A stretch of 64,000 nt of DNA from Arion vulgaris (taxonomy: Eukaryota; Mollusca; Gastropoda; Stylommatophora; Arionidae): the NCBI GenBank assembly GCA_020796225.1, contig CM036754.1, positions 19,792,867-19,856,866 on the forward strand. The letters run 5' to 3'. The translations under genes and the position numbers were made by a program. The notes below the pieces were generated by a model. The model had not been told where the DNA came from, ran no database searches, and saw only the letters and a list, made by a program, of their open reading frames with translations. Shown here piece after piece: positions 43,172-58,100 of the stretch (position 1 is its first letter; each line of letters begins with the position of its first letter).

Positions 43172-46100
43172 GTGCGTCCGAATATTTGCATCAGTTTTTT
43201 AACATCATAACTTTATCGTCAATCATCAATAGTAATGAAATGTCCATATCATCATCATGAATATGTATTGAATGACTGTGATACTGCGTATATTATTGTA
43301 TATACTTTATAGTAATATTACTATTATTTTTCATATACAACCATATATGCTCATAAAACGGGTGGTATAAATGAGCTTTCATCCATCGTCCATGGGTATG
43401 CCCAGCACCTACTTTATAATTGTTCAGGGAAGTCACAATTATAATTTACACATATCGTCATATGCAGCAGCAGTTGAATAGTTTAAACACTCAGAACCCA
43501 GATGCATCCAAGATTCTACTTAAACTTGGCTTCAATAACAATTTACCTACATATATTTTCTGCTTTTACTTGTCTCACATAAATATAGTGTAGGGAGGAA
43601 TTTTGTTGGTTCTGAAAATAAGGGGTTTATGTATTGAAGTTCTGAATATTTATATTATACCACATGATAAGGATTATCTTTGGTTATTAGGAATACATAA
43701 GTGGAGTTGCTGAAGAAAACTAATTGCACGTCCATGGCAACCACAATCAGAGGACAAAGTTGGTGATGGCTGAGACATGTGTGTAGAATATCACCATGGG
43801 CTTTGACAAAAATAGCTCTCCAATGGACAGCAGATAGTACAGAGGGAGTAGATAGGTCAACCTAATGAAAACAGTGAGAAGTTATGTTATGCAATTAACG
43901 TCTTGGCACATTGTGCATTCCCATTTATCCTCTGTCATCCACTGCAGCAGCCATCCAAATATCCATTTGTTCACTGTACCATACAATGAGAAGTTGATTA
44001 GTATATATATCTGCTCTCTCTACCAAGAAGACAAAACATAACATATACAGTCATATAATAAATCTCAAACCTGTCTGACTGTATATGTTATTGTCCGCCA
44101 TATAGGAAGACTGAATTTCTTTGTTTATGTTGTATTCTTTGCTTGATAAAGGCCTTTTGGTCGAAACGTCGCTGTATTGTTTATGTACTTTGCAAAACTA
44201 CAGTACTTTCTTTCACATGTTTGCTATAGAATAGAAAGTGAACTGAAATCACAACAATGTAATTGCTTGTAAGATGTTAGTTATCTTTACAGTGAAATGA
44301 TACAGATATTTTACATGTTCTCTGATCTTTACAGTGAAATGATAGATATTTCACATGTTTCTGGTATCTTTACAAGAAATGTTATGTTTCACAGTTCTCT
44401 GTATCTTTTACAGTGAAATGATAGCAGATATTTCTACATGTTCTCTGGTATCTTTACTAATGTGATATTTTACATGTTATCTTTAGTGAAATTTTTCAAT
44501 TTCACATGTTCTCTGGTATCTTTTTCTTTTTTATCAAAACATTTTGTTGTAACTTTACAGACTATCTCTGATGTTATTGACAGAGCTTTGGCTGTAAGTA
44601 ATGATTTCACAATTTTAAAAAATGCTCAGATATATTAGCTTGTATATTTATACATTTAATCATTGATACATTTATTTATTGGTATAGTCATTTTTTGCTA
44701 TATTCATTTAGTTATTAGCGAACTCACTTCTTAGGTGGGTGGTCCAGGTTTAAATCCGCAGTGGGCATAAAATATTGTTCCCTATCATAGCAGCTCTCAA
44801 ATTGATCCAACCTCAATTGGGTACCAAAAAAGCACTGGGAAGTAAAGGCAGCTGGCGTGATGTTGACTACATCAACCATCATGTGCCGACAGTCAATGAA
44901 AATTAAAAGCCTAACACCATATTACCCAATATACCTAGAGGTTTGAAAAATTGTTCCTTTATTTATATTTTTTTTGCTTACATTGTCAGTATGTAAAATG
45001 TAGTTGCTGTTTTTATAATGCTCCTGTTTTATTTATATATATATATATATATGAATCTGTATTCAGTAAGTTTTTAATATAATTCACATTTATTCATAAA
45101 TGACTTCTGTTGCTCAATTTCCTGTGACCCTTTGAAGATCTTCTGTTCAGAAATGGTAATATGTTTTTTATATTGCATCTCAATTTTAATTTGTTCCTTT
45201 TTCTTTATTAGAAAAATGTGCTGGCAGCATTAGTAGTTACAGAAAGTTTTGCAGACTTCGAACCAGTTATGGAATTGTACAAGAGGTGAGAATATTTCTT
45301 TTAGGAGCCAAGTGTGTAGTTAACCTGCTATAAGAACTGACTGATCCAAGATAGATGCATTTATGGATTACAGATAGTGAAACAATCTTCAGACATAGAG
45401 TGTCAGTTCTAGATTTAGAGTAAGTCTGTAGTTGCCTTGTCTGATTCACATATAAAAGATATATTTTCTCACTGTGGCTATTTAACCCATACATATAAGA
45501 CTTGTGCATATTTGGGAAGATATAAACCTTATCCTATGGCTAGGAAATGTCCCCTAAAGATAGTTGTAACAAGACAGACTAGAAATTCAGCCGTGGTTAG
45601 ATGCTTGCATAGAAGTACAGCTTTGACAGGCGAATAGATAATTACTCTTCTGACCCAGGAACTTCTACAGTTTGCCTGGTTCTGAATATATTATTGTTAT
45701 CTTTTCTTTAAAGGCCACAAATACTGTCATTGTTTTCCATTTTGTTTTTTCTTACAGATTTCCCAAGTTTGTTTTACCATGTCTTGGAATTCATCCTGTG
45801 CAGGTAAATATGTTGCTGCCATTTTAATTATGTCTTCAAATACTTATGGATTTTGTTTAGCTGTAGTATTGGCTGATAAACAACATACTATACAGAAAAA
45901 TTAGATACTTTGGTCACTTCAAGCTTAACGATGGCCTGGAGAGAACAATATTAAAGGGCAGGGTACCAGGACGCAGAGGCAGACCAAGAAGAAGATGGCT
46001 ACAGGATATTAAAGAAACCATGAACATGAGCATCGACGAAGTTGGTGAACTGGCTAGAGACAGAGTGAATTTCAGATGCGCTGCAAAGAGAGTAGCGTCC

Positions 46101-49100
46101 TATAAAGGATACGCACCTTGATGATGATACAGATCACAGAGTGGTTTAACAAGTGGTCAATTTGGAGCGTTTGAAGAAGAAGAACGCCCGAGTGGTTACT
46201 GGGGCCCAAATTTGTGGTGTAAAGAATAGAACTACTGTTACCTGCCACACATGTTGCTAAGAGGCTGAATCAAGGAGTTTTGGCTGAAATCATTTAGGGG
46301 CCTACCAAACCAATGTGCAACGTATACACGTTCTTGGCAAAGATTGAACATATCACAAGAGAGATTAAAATTGGTCTAAAGAACGAACGCAGAAGAAGAA
46401 GAAGATTTGTTGCCTGAACATAATCAGCATCAAGTTTTGACAATTTATTTTATAAATGGTTTTTTGTTCACATATGAACTAGAAAGGTGCTTCCACTTTT
46501 TCTTAAAAATATTTATGTAGTGTACTACCAATGTGAAAATTGTACATGATTTGATCAGATTCAGATGATTTTTGTGTTTTTTTATTTCATTCTAATAGAG
46601 CACAGGAGCCGCAGATAACAATGGCATTGAAATAAAGCGAAGTGTTTCTCTTGAGGTATGACTATAGTGAGGATGGGGATGAAATTACTATTGATAATTG
46701 GAATTCAAATAAAAAGTAAAGACATCATTTTTCATAACATTGGGTTATATGGTGTAGGCCCGTATTTTTAATTGACTGTCAGCACGATGAGTGATGTGAT
46801 CAACATCATGTCGGCCACCTTTACTTCTCAGTTCTTTTCCTGGTAACCAATTGAGACTGGGTCAACATGAGAGCTGTTACGGTTGGAAAAATATTCCAAG
46901 GTAATTCAAATAGAGGAGGGAGAATTGATTGATAGAACCATCATCATAGTACCTTGATGATTAACCATGTGTGCTCTGATCTCTTCCTTACACAGGAATA
47001 TCTCAGCGACAGTGCACAAAGTCCATAGCACCTTGATGATTAACCGTGTGTGCTCTGATATCTTCCTTACACAGGAATATCTCAGCGACAGTGCACAAAG
47101 TCCATAGCACCTTGATGATTAACCATGTGTGCTCTGATCTCTTCCTTACACAGGAATATCTCAGCGACAGTGCACAAAGTCCATAGCACCAGTGAGGCTC
47201 CCCGATGTAATTTTAAAGATGGTACAATTTTTACTGCGTTTTATTTTCATTCTTTTATTGAATTTTTCACTGCAGTTGTTTTGCAGCCTATTCTTATCAG
47301 TTTTCATTTACCAAGCATTCTTGAACGTGCTCAACTTGAACATGGTACATATGTTCTGTTGTCCATCTCCGATAGAACTTGGAACTCGATCACACACATC
47401 AGGGATCTCAGGATATATCTCAAAGATCCATATGGGGAATGAACCAAGAACTTTTGAAACAAGAGACGAGCATATTATCTACATGCCACAGAGATGGAAA
47501 ATGACATTATAGTGATTATGTTTATTTGTTAATACTAAGATATCATTCGTGGGGGTAGCTACTCCACCCTGTTAAAAACACTAAATAACTACAGAAACCA
47601 CTACCAAGAAAATCCATAAAATGGACTTGCATAGTACTTGGGATGCCTTGGTTGCAGACCTATGCCTCCCTGGGAGCGAAGGATGGAGAAGAAGAAGATA
47701 TTATAATTACTACCTCTAACCAGTTTATTTATTAATACTTTAATATCAGTATAATTACTTCCTCTAACCAGTTTATTTATTAATACTTTAATATCAGTAT
47801 AATTACTTCCTCTAACCAGTTTATTTATTAATACTTTAATATTGGTATAATTACTACCTCTAACCAGTTTATTTGTTAATACTTTAATATTGGTATAATT
47901 ACTTCCTCTAACCAGTTTATTTGTTAATACTTTAATATCAGTATAATTACTTCCTCTAACCAGTTTATTTATTAATACTTTAATATCAGATATAATTACT
48001 TCTCTAACCAGTTTATTTGTTAATACTTTAATATCAGTATAATTACTTCCTCTAACCAGTTTATTTGTTAATACTTTAATATCAGTATAATTACTTTCTC
48101 TAACCAGTTTATTTATTAATACTTTAATATCAGTATAATTACTTTCTCTAACCAGTTTATTTATTAATACTTTAATATCAGTATAATTACTTTCTCTAAC
48201 CAGTTTATTTGTTAATACTTTAATATCAGTATAATTACTTCCTGTATTAATAAAATAAAATTTCCCATAACCTTTTCAGAACTTAGGGTATGCAGAGCAT
48301 GTCATTTCATACTGCTAGGTGGATATCTATAGCTTAATCAGTAGTGAGCTTGACCTCAACCCAAGAGTATCTGGTTCAACCTCCGCAGCGGACAGTTTGG
48401 AAGCAAATTTATCTCCCTGGATTTTTACGAATGGTTAAAAATAGACCTCATCTTTCAGAAAGCAATGGCAAACTGCTGATTGTATAAGTGGTGCCTAGAA
48501 AATTGATGACTCGTTTACTGTGGTTGATAGCGAAGCCCTGTAAAGGATATGCCACGATTCTAATTTTTTTACAGTGTGTAGAAGGTAGGAGGACCGATTT
48601 CTTTCCTCATGTGTGGAACATTGAGTGTGGGATTGAGCCCTCAACCCTCTTGAGTCCGAGTCGATAGGCAAGTGCTTACGCATTACACTAATCCACCCCA
48701 CTTCCTGTGTTAGGGTAAACAATTTCCTACTTGAACATACATGTTTTATTAAAACACTTCTTGATATTGTTAATGATATTGTCTGAAAGACTTTTCAATG
48801 ATGCAGGATTATGATGGAGTTGAAGCAGTAATTGAGAAATATGTGGATGTTATTGGTGCAGTTGGTGAGGTAAGCAAGTTCTTTTAGTACCTTTAGTTTC
48901 TTACTGGTATGTTAGGAATAAAGTAGACTAGATAACGAGAGCGTTTTTAGAAAATAAAAGGTATTATGTGCATCAACTCATTGACTATAGAAGTCTGAAG
49001 GGGTGTTCTTTGATTGATGTAACATAGAGCAAGTGCTGGCATATGGAAGCAAGTCATTGACAATAAATAAGTAGACAGACAAAAATGTTATGGGGGGGTC

Positions 49101-52100
49101 ACAGAGATGGGGTTGGTTGGTTGGTTGATTAGTTAGTTAGTAGGTTGGTTGGTTCGTTGGCTGGCTAATTAGTAGGTTAGTTGGTTGGTTGGTTGGCTAG
49201 TCAGTAGGTTGGTTGGTTGGCTAGTTAGTTAGTAGGTTGGTTGGTTGGTTAGTAGGTTGGTTGGTTGGCTAGTTAGTTAGTAGGTTGGTTGGTTGGCTAA
49301 TTAGTTAGTTGGTTGGTTGGTTGGCTAGTCAGTAGGTTGGTTGGTTGGTTAGTTAGTTGGTAGATTGGTTGGTTGATTGATTATTTTGATTGTTAGTTGA
49401 TCATCAGATCGTGAGAGAGCAGACATGCTTGCATTGAGAACATCAATTGTTGAGGAGTCTAGGATGGATAAGGGGGATGTTCTTTGGTATCTTGGCGATC
49501 TACTGTTGGATGAGGACACTAAAATTGATGTTGAATCAATCCAGCAATTTAAGAAATTTGGAATGACTTATTGTACAAGTAGAGCTGAATGCTTGAGGGA
49601 CAGAGAGAGGAGTGTGTCTAGCCAGCAAGCCACAGGAACCATCGGTATGCATACCTCTCGACATCTGTTGGGGAAGACTGAGCACCTATGGGTCTGTTCG
49701 GAGTGAGGTGATGTCAGTTCAGTCAACAAAAACTGTCAGATCATCTTCATTGCACAAGGAATGAGTCCATAAGTGCTCTATCTTTCTCATCTTCCTTTTA
49801 CCCAATAGAACATGCAGGCTGACAAATCCAGTCATATATTGGCTAATGGACCATCATCTACTTATTGTGCTCATATTTAGACTTTCATCTTTCCAAATTT
49901 CACACAGAACATTTAGAGTCATGACTCCAAGAATGGAATCTTCTTCACTAAGAAACTAACATTATATATTTCAGACGCTGTGACAGTGGGTACCTACAAT
50001 TTTTCTACGAAAGACGATCTATTGCAGTAATTTAGATAGGTTACTCAATCATTTGGATTAGAACGCAGACCAGGCTAATGAAGACCTTATATTGATTCAT
50101 CGATATAAGGGAAGACTGCAGTAAAACTATGTAGCAATGGCGAAACACATAAAAACAAAAAGATATATTGATTCATCAGAGAACAATCAGAATATTTTGT
50201 TACCTATGTATCTGTCCTGTCCTTGTATGTCGTTATTTTTTTTAAAGTATTGTTTCTCCTGCAAGTTTCATTATTTTGTAATCCAGATTGGTCTAGACTT
50301 CACCCCTAGGTTCTGTAAGACAACAGATGACAAGGAGACCCAGAAACTGATTCTAACTAAACAGGTACATGGTGAATCTGCATGATTTTACTGATTTTAG
50401 TTGACTAGTGAGATACTGGGTGCACACCAAAATGGCGGAGAGAATAGGATTCGTTCTCTTCAAAAGTGCATTATAATGTGTTAGTATTTTGTTTCTATAA
50501 CAATCACGACAACGAGAGAGCAGACATGTTTGCATCGATTGTTGGGGAGTTTAGGATGGATAATGGGGAAGTTCTTCGGTCTCTTGGTGACCTACTGTTG
50601 GGATGAGGACACTTAAATCAGTTCTGCGATTTATGGAGTGTGGAAGCACACATTGTACAAGTAGAGTTGGTTGCTTAAGGGATAGAGAGAAAAGTGTGTT
50701 TAACCAGTGAGCCACTGGAACCATCAGTATGCATACCCTTCGAAATCTGTTGGAGTGATTGAGCACCTATGGGTGTGCCCGGAGTGCTGTAATGTCAGTT
50801 ACCAATAACCAATATAACATGAAATGTTCAAACAAGGATGAATCTGCGACAGGTCCAGCAAACCGGTAGATAATCTCTTTGTACTAACCTCATTGTTCAG
50901 GAATTATGGGAAGAACTAAAGAAAAAATCTAGATAACACCTGCATCCAAAACAAACACACTATGACAAAGTAGGTAGAAGTAGTAACAACACGGTAACAC
51001 AGCAATACAAAAACCAAGAGAGTTTAAGATAGCGAATTGGAATATCTAGGGATTAGTTAGTTAGTCAGTTACCTGTGTGTTTTTTGTAAAATTATACAGA
51101 AAAGTACATTGATTTCATCATGGCAATGATGTAACCAATGTACACTTCTGTATAATTTTACAAAAAAACAGCTAATAATTATCAATTTCTTCAATGCTTG
51201 CACTAGTCAGTGACCTCTTATTTTGTTAGCAGTATATCTTTTTGCTTATTTGTCAAACAATTTTTCAGGTTCAGTTAGCACAGAAATATGATCTACCTGT
51301 GTGAGTATACATAATATATTAGACATATTTATATTGGTATTTATATTAGCATGTACATTTAATAAAGCAGTGGAGAAAATATATGGGCTGCAGAATATAA
51401 GCGTTACAGAAGAGTCTGTATATAATGGATAGAGATGAGAATAAATATATCTATCTAGAAAGAACTCAAAATGTTTTTAAACTGGCTGATGCTACAAATG
51501 AGAATTAGAAAATTGAAGTATTTTGGACATATAAAGAGACATGAAGGGTTGGAGAAAACCATTTTGGAAGAAGCCATACCAAAAAAGAGGAGAAGAGGAA
51601 GACCATGGAGAAGATGAATTCAGGATGTAACTGATGATTTGAGCATGACGGTTGCAGATGCAAGACATCCAGCCTATGAGAGAGAGAAATGTTAAAATGG
51701 TAAAGTTCTGCTCAGCACAAGCTATTTGATGATGATGATGATGAAAATAGGTTTTTAATTTTTTTAAACCTTTTTAATCTAGAGAGTAGACTGTGCCAAG
51801 AATAAAAGACTTGCCTTTAACATTTTGAAAGGTAATGATTGGTGAAAAGTTGGAAACCTCTATTGACCAAAATAGGAAGAAGCAGTTTTCATGATTGTGT
51901 GTGTTGCACATGTAGCGATCGATGATGTACTATGTTCATGCAGTATTTTATTAATTCCATCTATCATCTCTTGAGATTTCTTTGTCATTATTAGCAAGGA
52001 TGAGACAAATATAATTGTCACATTTATTATACACTTTCTACTGATGTACAACTCCAGCTGACTGTCATGTAGCTGCACCAACTCCAGCTGACTGTCATGT

Positions 52101-55100
52101 AACTGCACCAACTCCAGCTGACTGTCATGTAACTGCACCAACTCCAGCTGACTGTCATGTAGCTGCACCAACTCCAGCTGACTGTCATGTAGCTGCACCA
52201 ACTCCAGCTGACTGTCATGTAACTGCACCAACTCCAGCTGACTGTCATGTAGCTGCACCAACTCCAGCTGACTGTCATGTAGCTGCACCAACTCCAGCTG
52301 ACTGTCATGTAACTGCACCAACTCCAGCTGACTGTCATGTAACTGCACCAACTCCAGCTGACTGTCATGTAGCTGCACCAACTCCAGCTGACTGTCATGT
52401 AGCTGCACCAACTCCAGCTGACTGTCATGTAACTGCACCAACTCCAGCTGACTGTCATGTAGCTGCACCAACTCCAGCTGACTGTCATGTAGCTGCACCA
52501 ACTCCAGCTGACTGTCATGTAACTGCACCAACTCCAGCTGACTGTCATGTAGCTGCACCAACTCCAGCTGACTGTCATGTAGCTGCACCAACTCCAGCTG
52601 ACTGTCATGTAGCTGCACCAACTCCAGCTGACTGTCATGTAGCTGCACCAACTTCCCTAGAACTACTTTCTACTGATGTGCAACTCCAGCTGACTGTCAT
52701 GTAGCTGCACCAACTTCCCTAGAACTACTTTCTACTGATGTGCAACTCCAGCTGACTGTCATGTAGCTGCACCAACTTCCCTAGAACTAATAGAAAATGG
52801 GAGAGAGATTAAATAATGTGCACAAGACAAGTTTTCATGGAAAGTTATAATGAAACACGTAAAAACAAATTACTGTAGTTTTACAAAAACAATCGCAGAG
52901 TGGTTACGGGCCCAAATTTGGGGTGTACAGAATAGAACCACTGTTACCTGCCACGCATGTCGTAAGAGGCGACTAAGGAGGTTTGGCTGAAATCGGATGC
53001 ATGTGTCCTAACGTGTAGAAGTCTATGCGTTTAGGGCCTACCAAACCAATGTGCAACGATACACGCTTCTTGGCAAAGATCAAACATATCACAAAGAGTG
53101 ATTACAATTGTTCAGTAAGAACAAGCAAAGAAGAAGAAGAAGAAGAAGACAAAAAACAATAACAATACATAGCAATGACAAAAAGGCCTTTCTCAAGTAA
53201 AGAATACAAAAGAAGTGAAGAGATTCACTTCTTACATGGCATACAACATATAGAATCAGACAATAAGTTCCTAATGGCCCTAAAATGAAAATCTGTGACT
53301 AAAAACGATTAAAATTTGTGTATTATCTTTGTATTATGTAAAACTACAGTACTTTGTTTTTATGTGTTTCGCCATTGCTACATAGTTTTACTGCAGTCTT
53401 CCTTTATATTGCTACATAGTTTTACTGCAGTCTTTCCTTACATTGCTACATAGTTTTACTGCAGTCTTTCCTTATATTGCTACATAGTTTTACTGTAGTC
53501 TTCCTTACATTGCTATATAGTTTTACTGCAGTCTTCCCTTAAAACGTTGGAAAGATACAACAAAATATATTTGCTTTACTCTTTATTCAGAGGGATAGCG
53601 GCTCTTGAAATAATTGTGTATTAGGTGATTGTATTAGTTTAATTATTAAAAATCAGAGATAGATAGCCTCATTCTCAAAAACCAGAGATGGCCTCATTCT
53701 CAAAAATCAGAGATGACCTCATTCTCAAAAACCAGAGATGACCTCATTCTCAAAAACCAGAGATGGCCTCATTCTTAAAAACCAGAGATAGCCTCATTCT
53801 CAAAAACCAGAGATAGCCTCATTCTCAAAAACCAGAGATGGCCTCATTCTCAAAAACCAGAGATGACCTCATTCTCAAAAACCAGAGATGGCCTCATTCT
53901 CAAAAACCAGAGATGGCCTCATTCTCAAAAACCAGAGATGACCTCATTCTCAAAAACCAGAGATGGCCTCATTCTAAAAAACCAGAGATGACCTCATTCT
54001 CAAAAGCCAGAGATGGCCTCATTCTCAAAAACCAGAGATGGCCTCATTCTCAAAAACCAGAGATAGCCTCATTCTCAAAAACCAGAGATAGCCTCATTCT
54101 CAAAAACCAGAGATAGCCTCATTCTTAAAAACCAGAGATAGCCTCATTCTTAAAAACCAGAGATAGCCTCATTCTTAAAAACCAGAGATATGCTAATTCT
54201 TGGAAGGTGGATAGTTTGGATGTATCATGTTCTGTCATTCTCCAGCATCCTAAATTGTATAGCAAAGTTGATAGCACACAGTTGCAGTATATATTAATCT
54301 TGGTTCAATTATGTTTCACTGGGAACAAGAAGATTTTGGGGTGCTAGTGGTGACGACTACAGCTTTGTCTATTGTCTTTCCCAGGGGATGATGGAATTGA
54401 TTTTCCACTCTTGCCGTTAGCGTAGGGTGGGAGCTTTAATTTGTGTTCTGGTACCAGATGAGTCGTCCTTGTTGTGTTATATTCATGTTTATGTAGAGTG
54501 GTCTTGATATTGTCTTTCCATCTTTTCTTGGTCTTCCTTTGGCTCTAGTACCTGATCTCTTTTATTGTATGCTGTTATTGGTGGTTGGCTGTATTCCATT
54601 CTCATTAAATTTAGCTTTGTACATTGTGAATTAGATCCATGGAAATATTGTTCATCTTTGCTTACAGAAATGTGCATTCTAGATCAGCAGGCAAGCAAAC
54701 AATACAAATTCTGAAGGAACTTGGTAAGCAAATGCTACTCTAACCGTGCTGTTCTTTTATTTCAGTTCATGTAAATCATGTTATTGTTTACTGAATTGCC
54801 ATCATTGCACGCTAGGCAGACCCATAGGTGCTCAGTCTCCCCAAATAGATATCGAGGGGTATGCATACTGATGGTTCCTTGACTCGCTAGTTGAACACAC
54901 TCCTCACTCTGCCCCTCAGGTATCCAGTTCTACTTGTACAATGAGTAATCACTGGATCAATTCAGAATCTATTTTAATGTCTTTACTGCCAATCAGTGGA
55001 GAAAGAGTTAAGGAAGAGACACTGTCGATGAATAGGACATACATTGAAAAGACTGACCTGAAGCATTACAAGACAGGCACTGCTTTAGAACCTGCAGGGA

Positions 55101-58100
55101 AAGGCCTAGAAATACCTGGAGAAGAGAGCAGGAGGCTGATAAAGGATAGGTAAAATATGGGAAGAATTGGAAGGGATGGCAGGAGAGAGGAAGAGCTGGA
55201 AGAAGTTTGTTGAAGACCTATGCTTTGTTGGGAGTTGAAATGTGAAGAAGTGCCAACAGGCAGTCCCGAAAAGACCGAAGAACATCCCCCTTATCCATCT
55301 TCAACTCCCAACAATTGATGCTGTTGATGCAAGCCTGTCCGCTCTCTCATTGCCGCAAACACCTGCATGCCCAGGACAGTAGATCCACGTACGCCTCTGG
55401 AGGCTAGAAACTTTGATAGACAACATTCACTCATACCGAAACCTGCCATTTTGATCTTCTGACGATCGACTGAGAGTCAGATACTTTTCTTTTCTTTCGT
55501 CCGCTTTCAACTCAGACGAAGTTTCATCTCTGAAACTGATTTTGCGTGAAAATCTGTTTTTCCAATTTCTTACAATGGCAGCAGCGTGCACATTGTAAAT
55601 TACTTTACACTGGCAGCGTGTGCTCAATGTACTCGTAATTAGTATTCCTCGCCATACAGGCAGATTTTCTCCGACTTCAGAGGTACTCACGTTATCGTCC
55701 TGAGTAAGACCAGGGACTCGAACAAATGCCGGACAGTAGGTTCGAACCCGAGCTATGAGGCGTCTCACAGCTAGCAGGCCGAGCTACTATCAACTACTCT
55801 AGGCAGTCCCCAGAGTCAGATACAACATTGGCCGAGTGGTTACCGGGGACCAAATTGGGGTGTAAAGAATAGAACGACTGTTACCTGCCGCACATGTCGT
55901 AAGAGGCAACTAGGAGGTTGGTAGTGGGCTAACTACCCACACCGTAAAAAACACTAGATGGCTACAGAATGGAGAGCGAATTGAGTAAACTCTGGCTGAA
56001 ACCGGACACATCGCTGAAGGATAAGCACCAGGGCTCCAAATGCTGCTGAAGATGTGACGTAAACACACCAATGCTTAGGCTGCGTGAATCAGATTTCCAC
56101 ATGAATAGAATTTATGGGGAGGTCTGATACATCGATCTGGGCGGTGATAGAGAGAGCGAGAGAGAGAGATATAACATCGGCCCCAGTAAATCGAGTCCCA
56201 GAGAAATCATATTAGACAAACGTATTTTGTATTTACCGTATCTGGGAGATAATGTCTTGTTTAATTGTTTTCTTTTGAATTTGATCCATGATTGTATCAA
56301 TCTTGAGTAGTGGTTAAATATGTTGATGATTGTGTGAACTGGACAACCTGTAAAATATGATGATTGTGTGACCTGAAAGACCAGTATATTATGATTACTG
56401 TTGGCATCAGAGCACTTGCAAACATAACTCCAGAAATTATTCAACAAAAATCAACAGTACCATTATTTGAACCACCGTCTACTAGTGCACAGTTTCAGCT
56501 GACTACCAAATAGCTAGAACAATTCCCTTGTACAATCCAGGCTAAGAAGAATGATTCTATTTTGATTTCATGTTGGTGTTCATAAAGAAACAGTCCTTCT
56601 CAAACCCAGTATATATTTCTTTTAGCAAAGAATACATGTAACCAAGAGATTCAGAAAAGTCTCTGGGGCTGGATAGGACACACTTTGAGAAAAATCAAAG
56701 GGAATATAGCAAGAAGGGCCCTTTCCTGGAACCCACTGGGACAGCGGTAGATAGGGAGGCCTAGAAATACTTGGAGACGAGATTTGGAGTCAGAGATCAA
56801 CAATATACAAAAGAGCTTGAGAGGCTGTAGGAGATGGCTAGAGATAGAAAGTCTTGGCTTGAGTTGGTTGAGCATGAGTTGGTTGAGGGCCTATGCCCCA
56901 ATCGAGGTTAAAAAGGCATAAGAGAGATAAAATACATGTGATGATTGTGAAGGAACCAGGTATCACAATTATTGCATCCAAACACGCCTGTGTTTTGCCG
57001 GGCCCGCAAGGAAGCTAAGCATAGTGCCACTGCAACCTACAATGCATGTCGTAAGAGGCAACTGATGTAGGCCCTAGGAATGCTACCCTAGTAAATAAAA
57101 AGCAGCACAGAAATCAAATGTACTGGCCTACTTGTAGGCACATAACTGGCACAACATACAATTGCTCTTAGGCTCAGATCACATACAAATCACACAGAAT
57201 GGTTGACAAGTGCGAATATGGAGCGTTCAAGAAAAGGAGAAGTATCCAAATGTATCACTTTACTTTATTTGTTGCTTCAAGGAAATCAGTTTATGGCAAT
57301 GATAGTTAGCAGGATACTTTCTTCCCAGGTGCAAGGAATGTCTTGTTGCATGCCTTTGATGGGAGACAATCTGTAGCAATGGAAGGTGTATCTAGTGGCT
57401 TTTACTTTTCGGTGCCTGCATCAATATGTAGAGATGAACAGGTTAGTACAACACCATCTTGAGTATGAAAACCATCATCATTTTCTTCTTTAGTTGTTAC
57501 ATAAAAAATAAAAATTACAGCGACAGAAATGAGAACCATGAGGAGAATACTCAATGTATCAAGAAAAGAGAGAGAGCCAGAAATGATAGAATCAGGTGTA
57601 AAGTGGGTGTATAAGCAGCAACGTAATTATTCAGAGATGACAGGTAAAATGGTTCAGTCATATAACACAACCATCTTGAAATAGTATACCACAACAGGCA
57701 ATGATAAACAGATACCACAACAGGCAATGATAAACAGATACCACAACAGGCAATGATAAACAGATACCACAACAGGCAATGATAAATAGATACCACAACA
57801 GGCAATGATAAACAGATACCACAACAGGCAATGATAAACAGATACCACAACAGGCAATGATAAATAGATACCACAACAGGCAATGATAAATAGATACCAC
57901 AACAGGCAATGATAAACAGATACCACAACAGGCAATGATAAATAGATACAACAGGCAATGATAAACAGATACCACAACAGGCAATGATAAACAGATACCA
58001 CAACAGGCAATGATAAACAGAGTAAATGGAAACTGGGGAAGTGGCCAGTCATGCAAGCGATTGGACTGATAAAGTAGCAGAGTCCCTTAACATCTCTATC

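Noticed and set aside
51860..52651. 263-codon decapeptide-repeat protein on the minus strand
   Set aside because: Pure 30-bp array in an intron of TATDN3. A second frame is equally open, and both open frames lie almost wholly in the array.
57551..58056. Three overlapping minus-strand hydrophobic repeat proteins
   Set aside because: All three frames of a 26-bp array inside intron 10.
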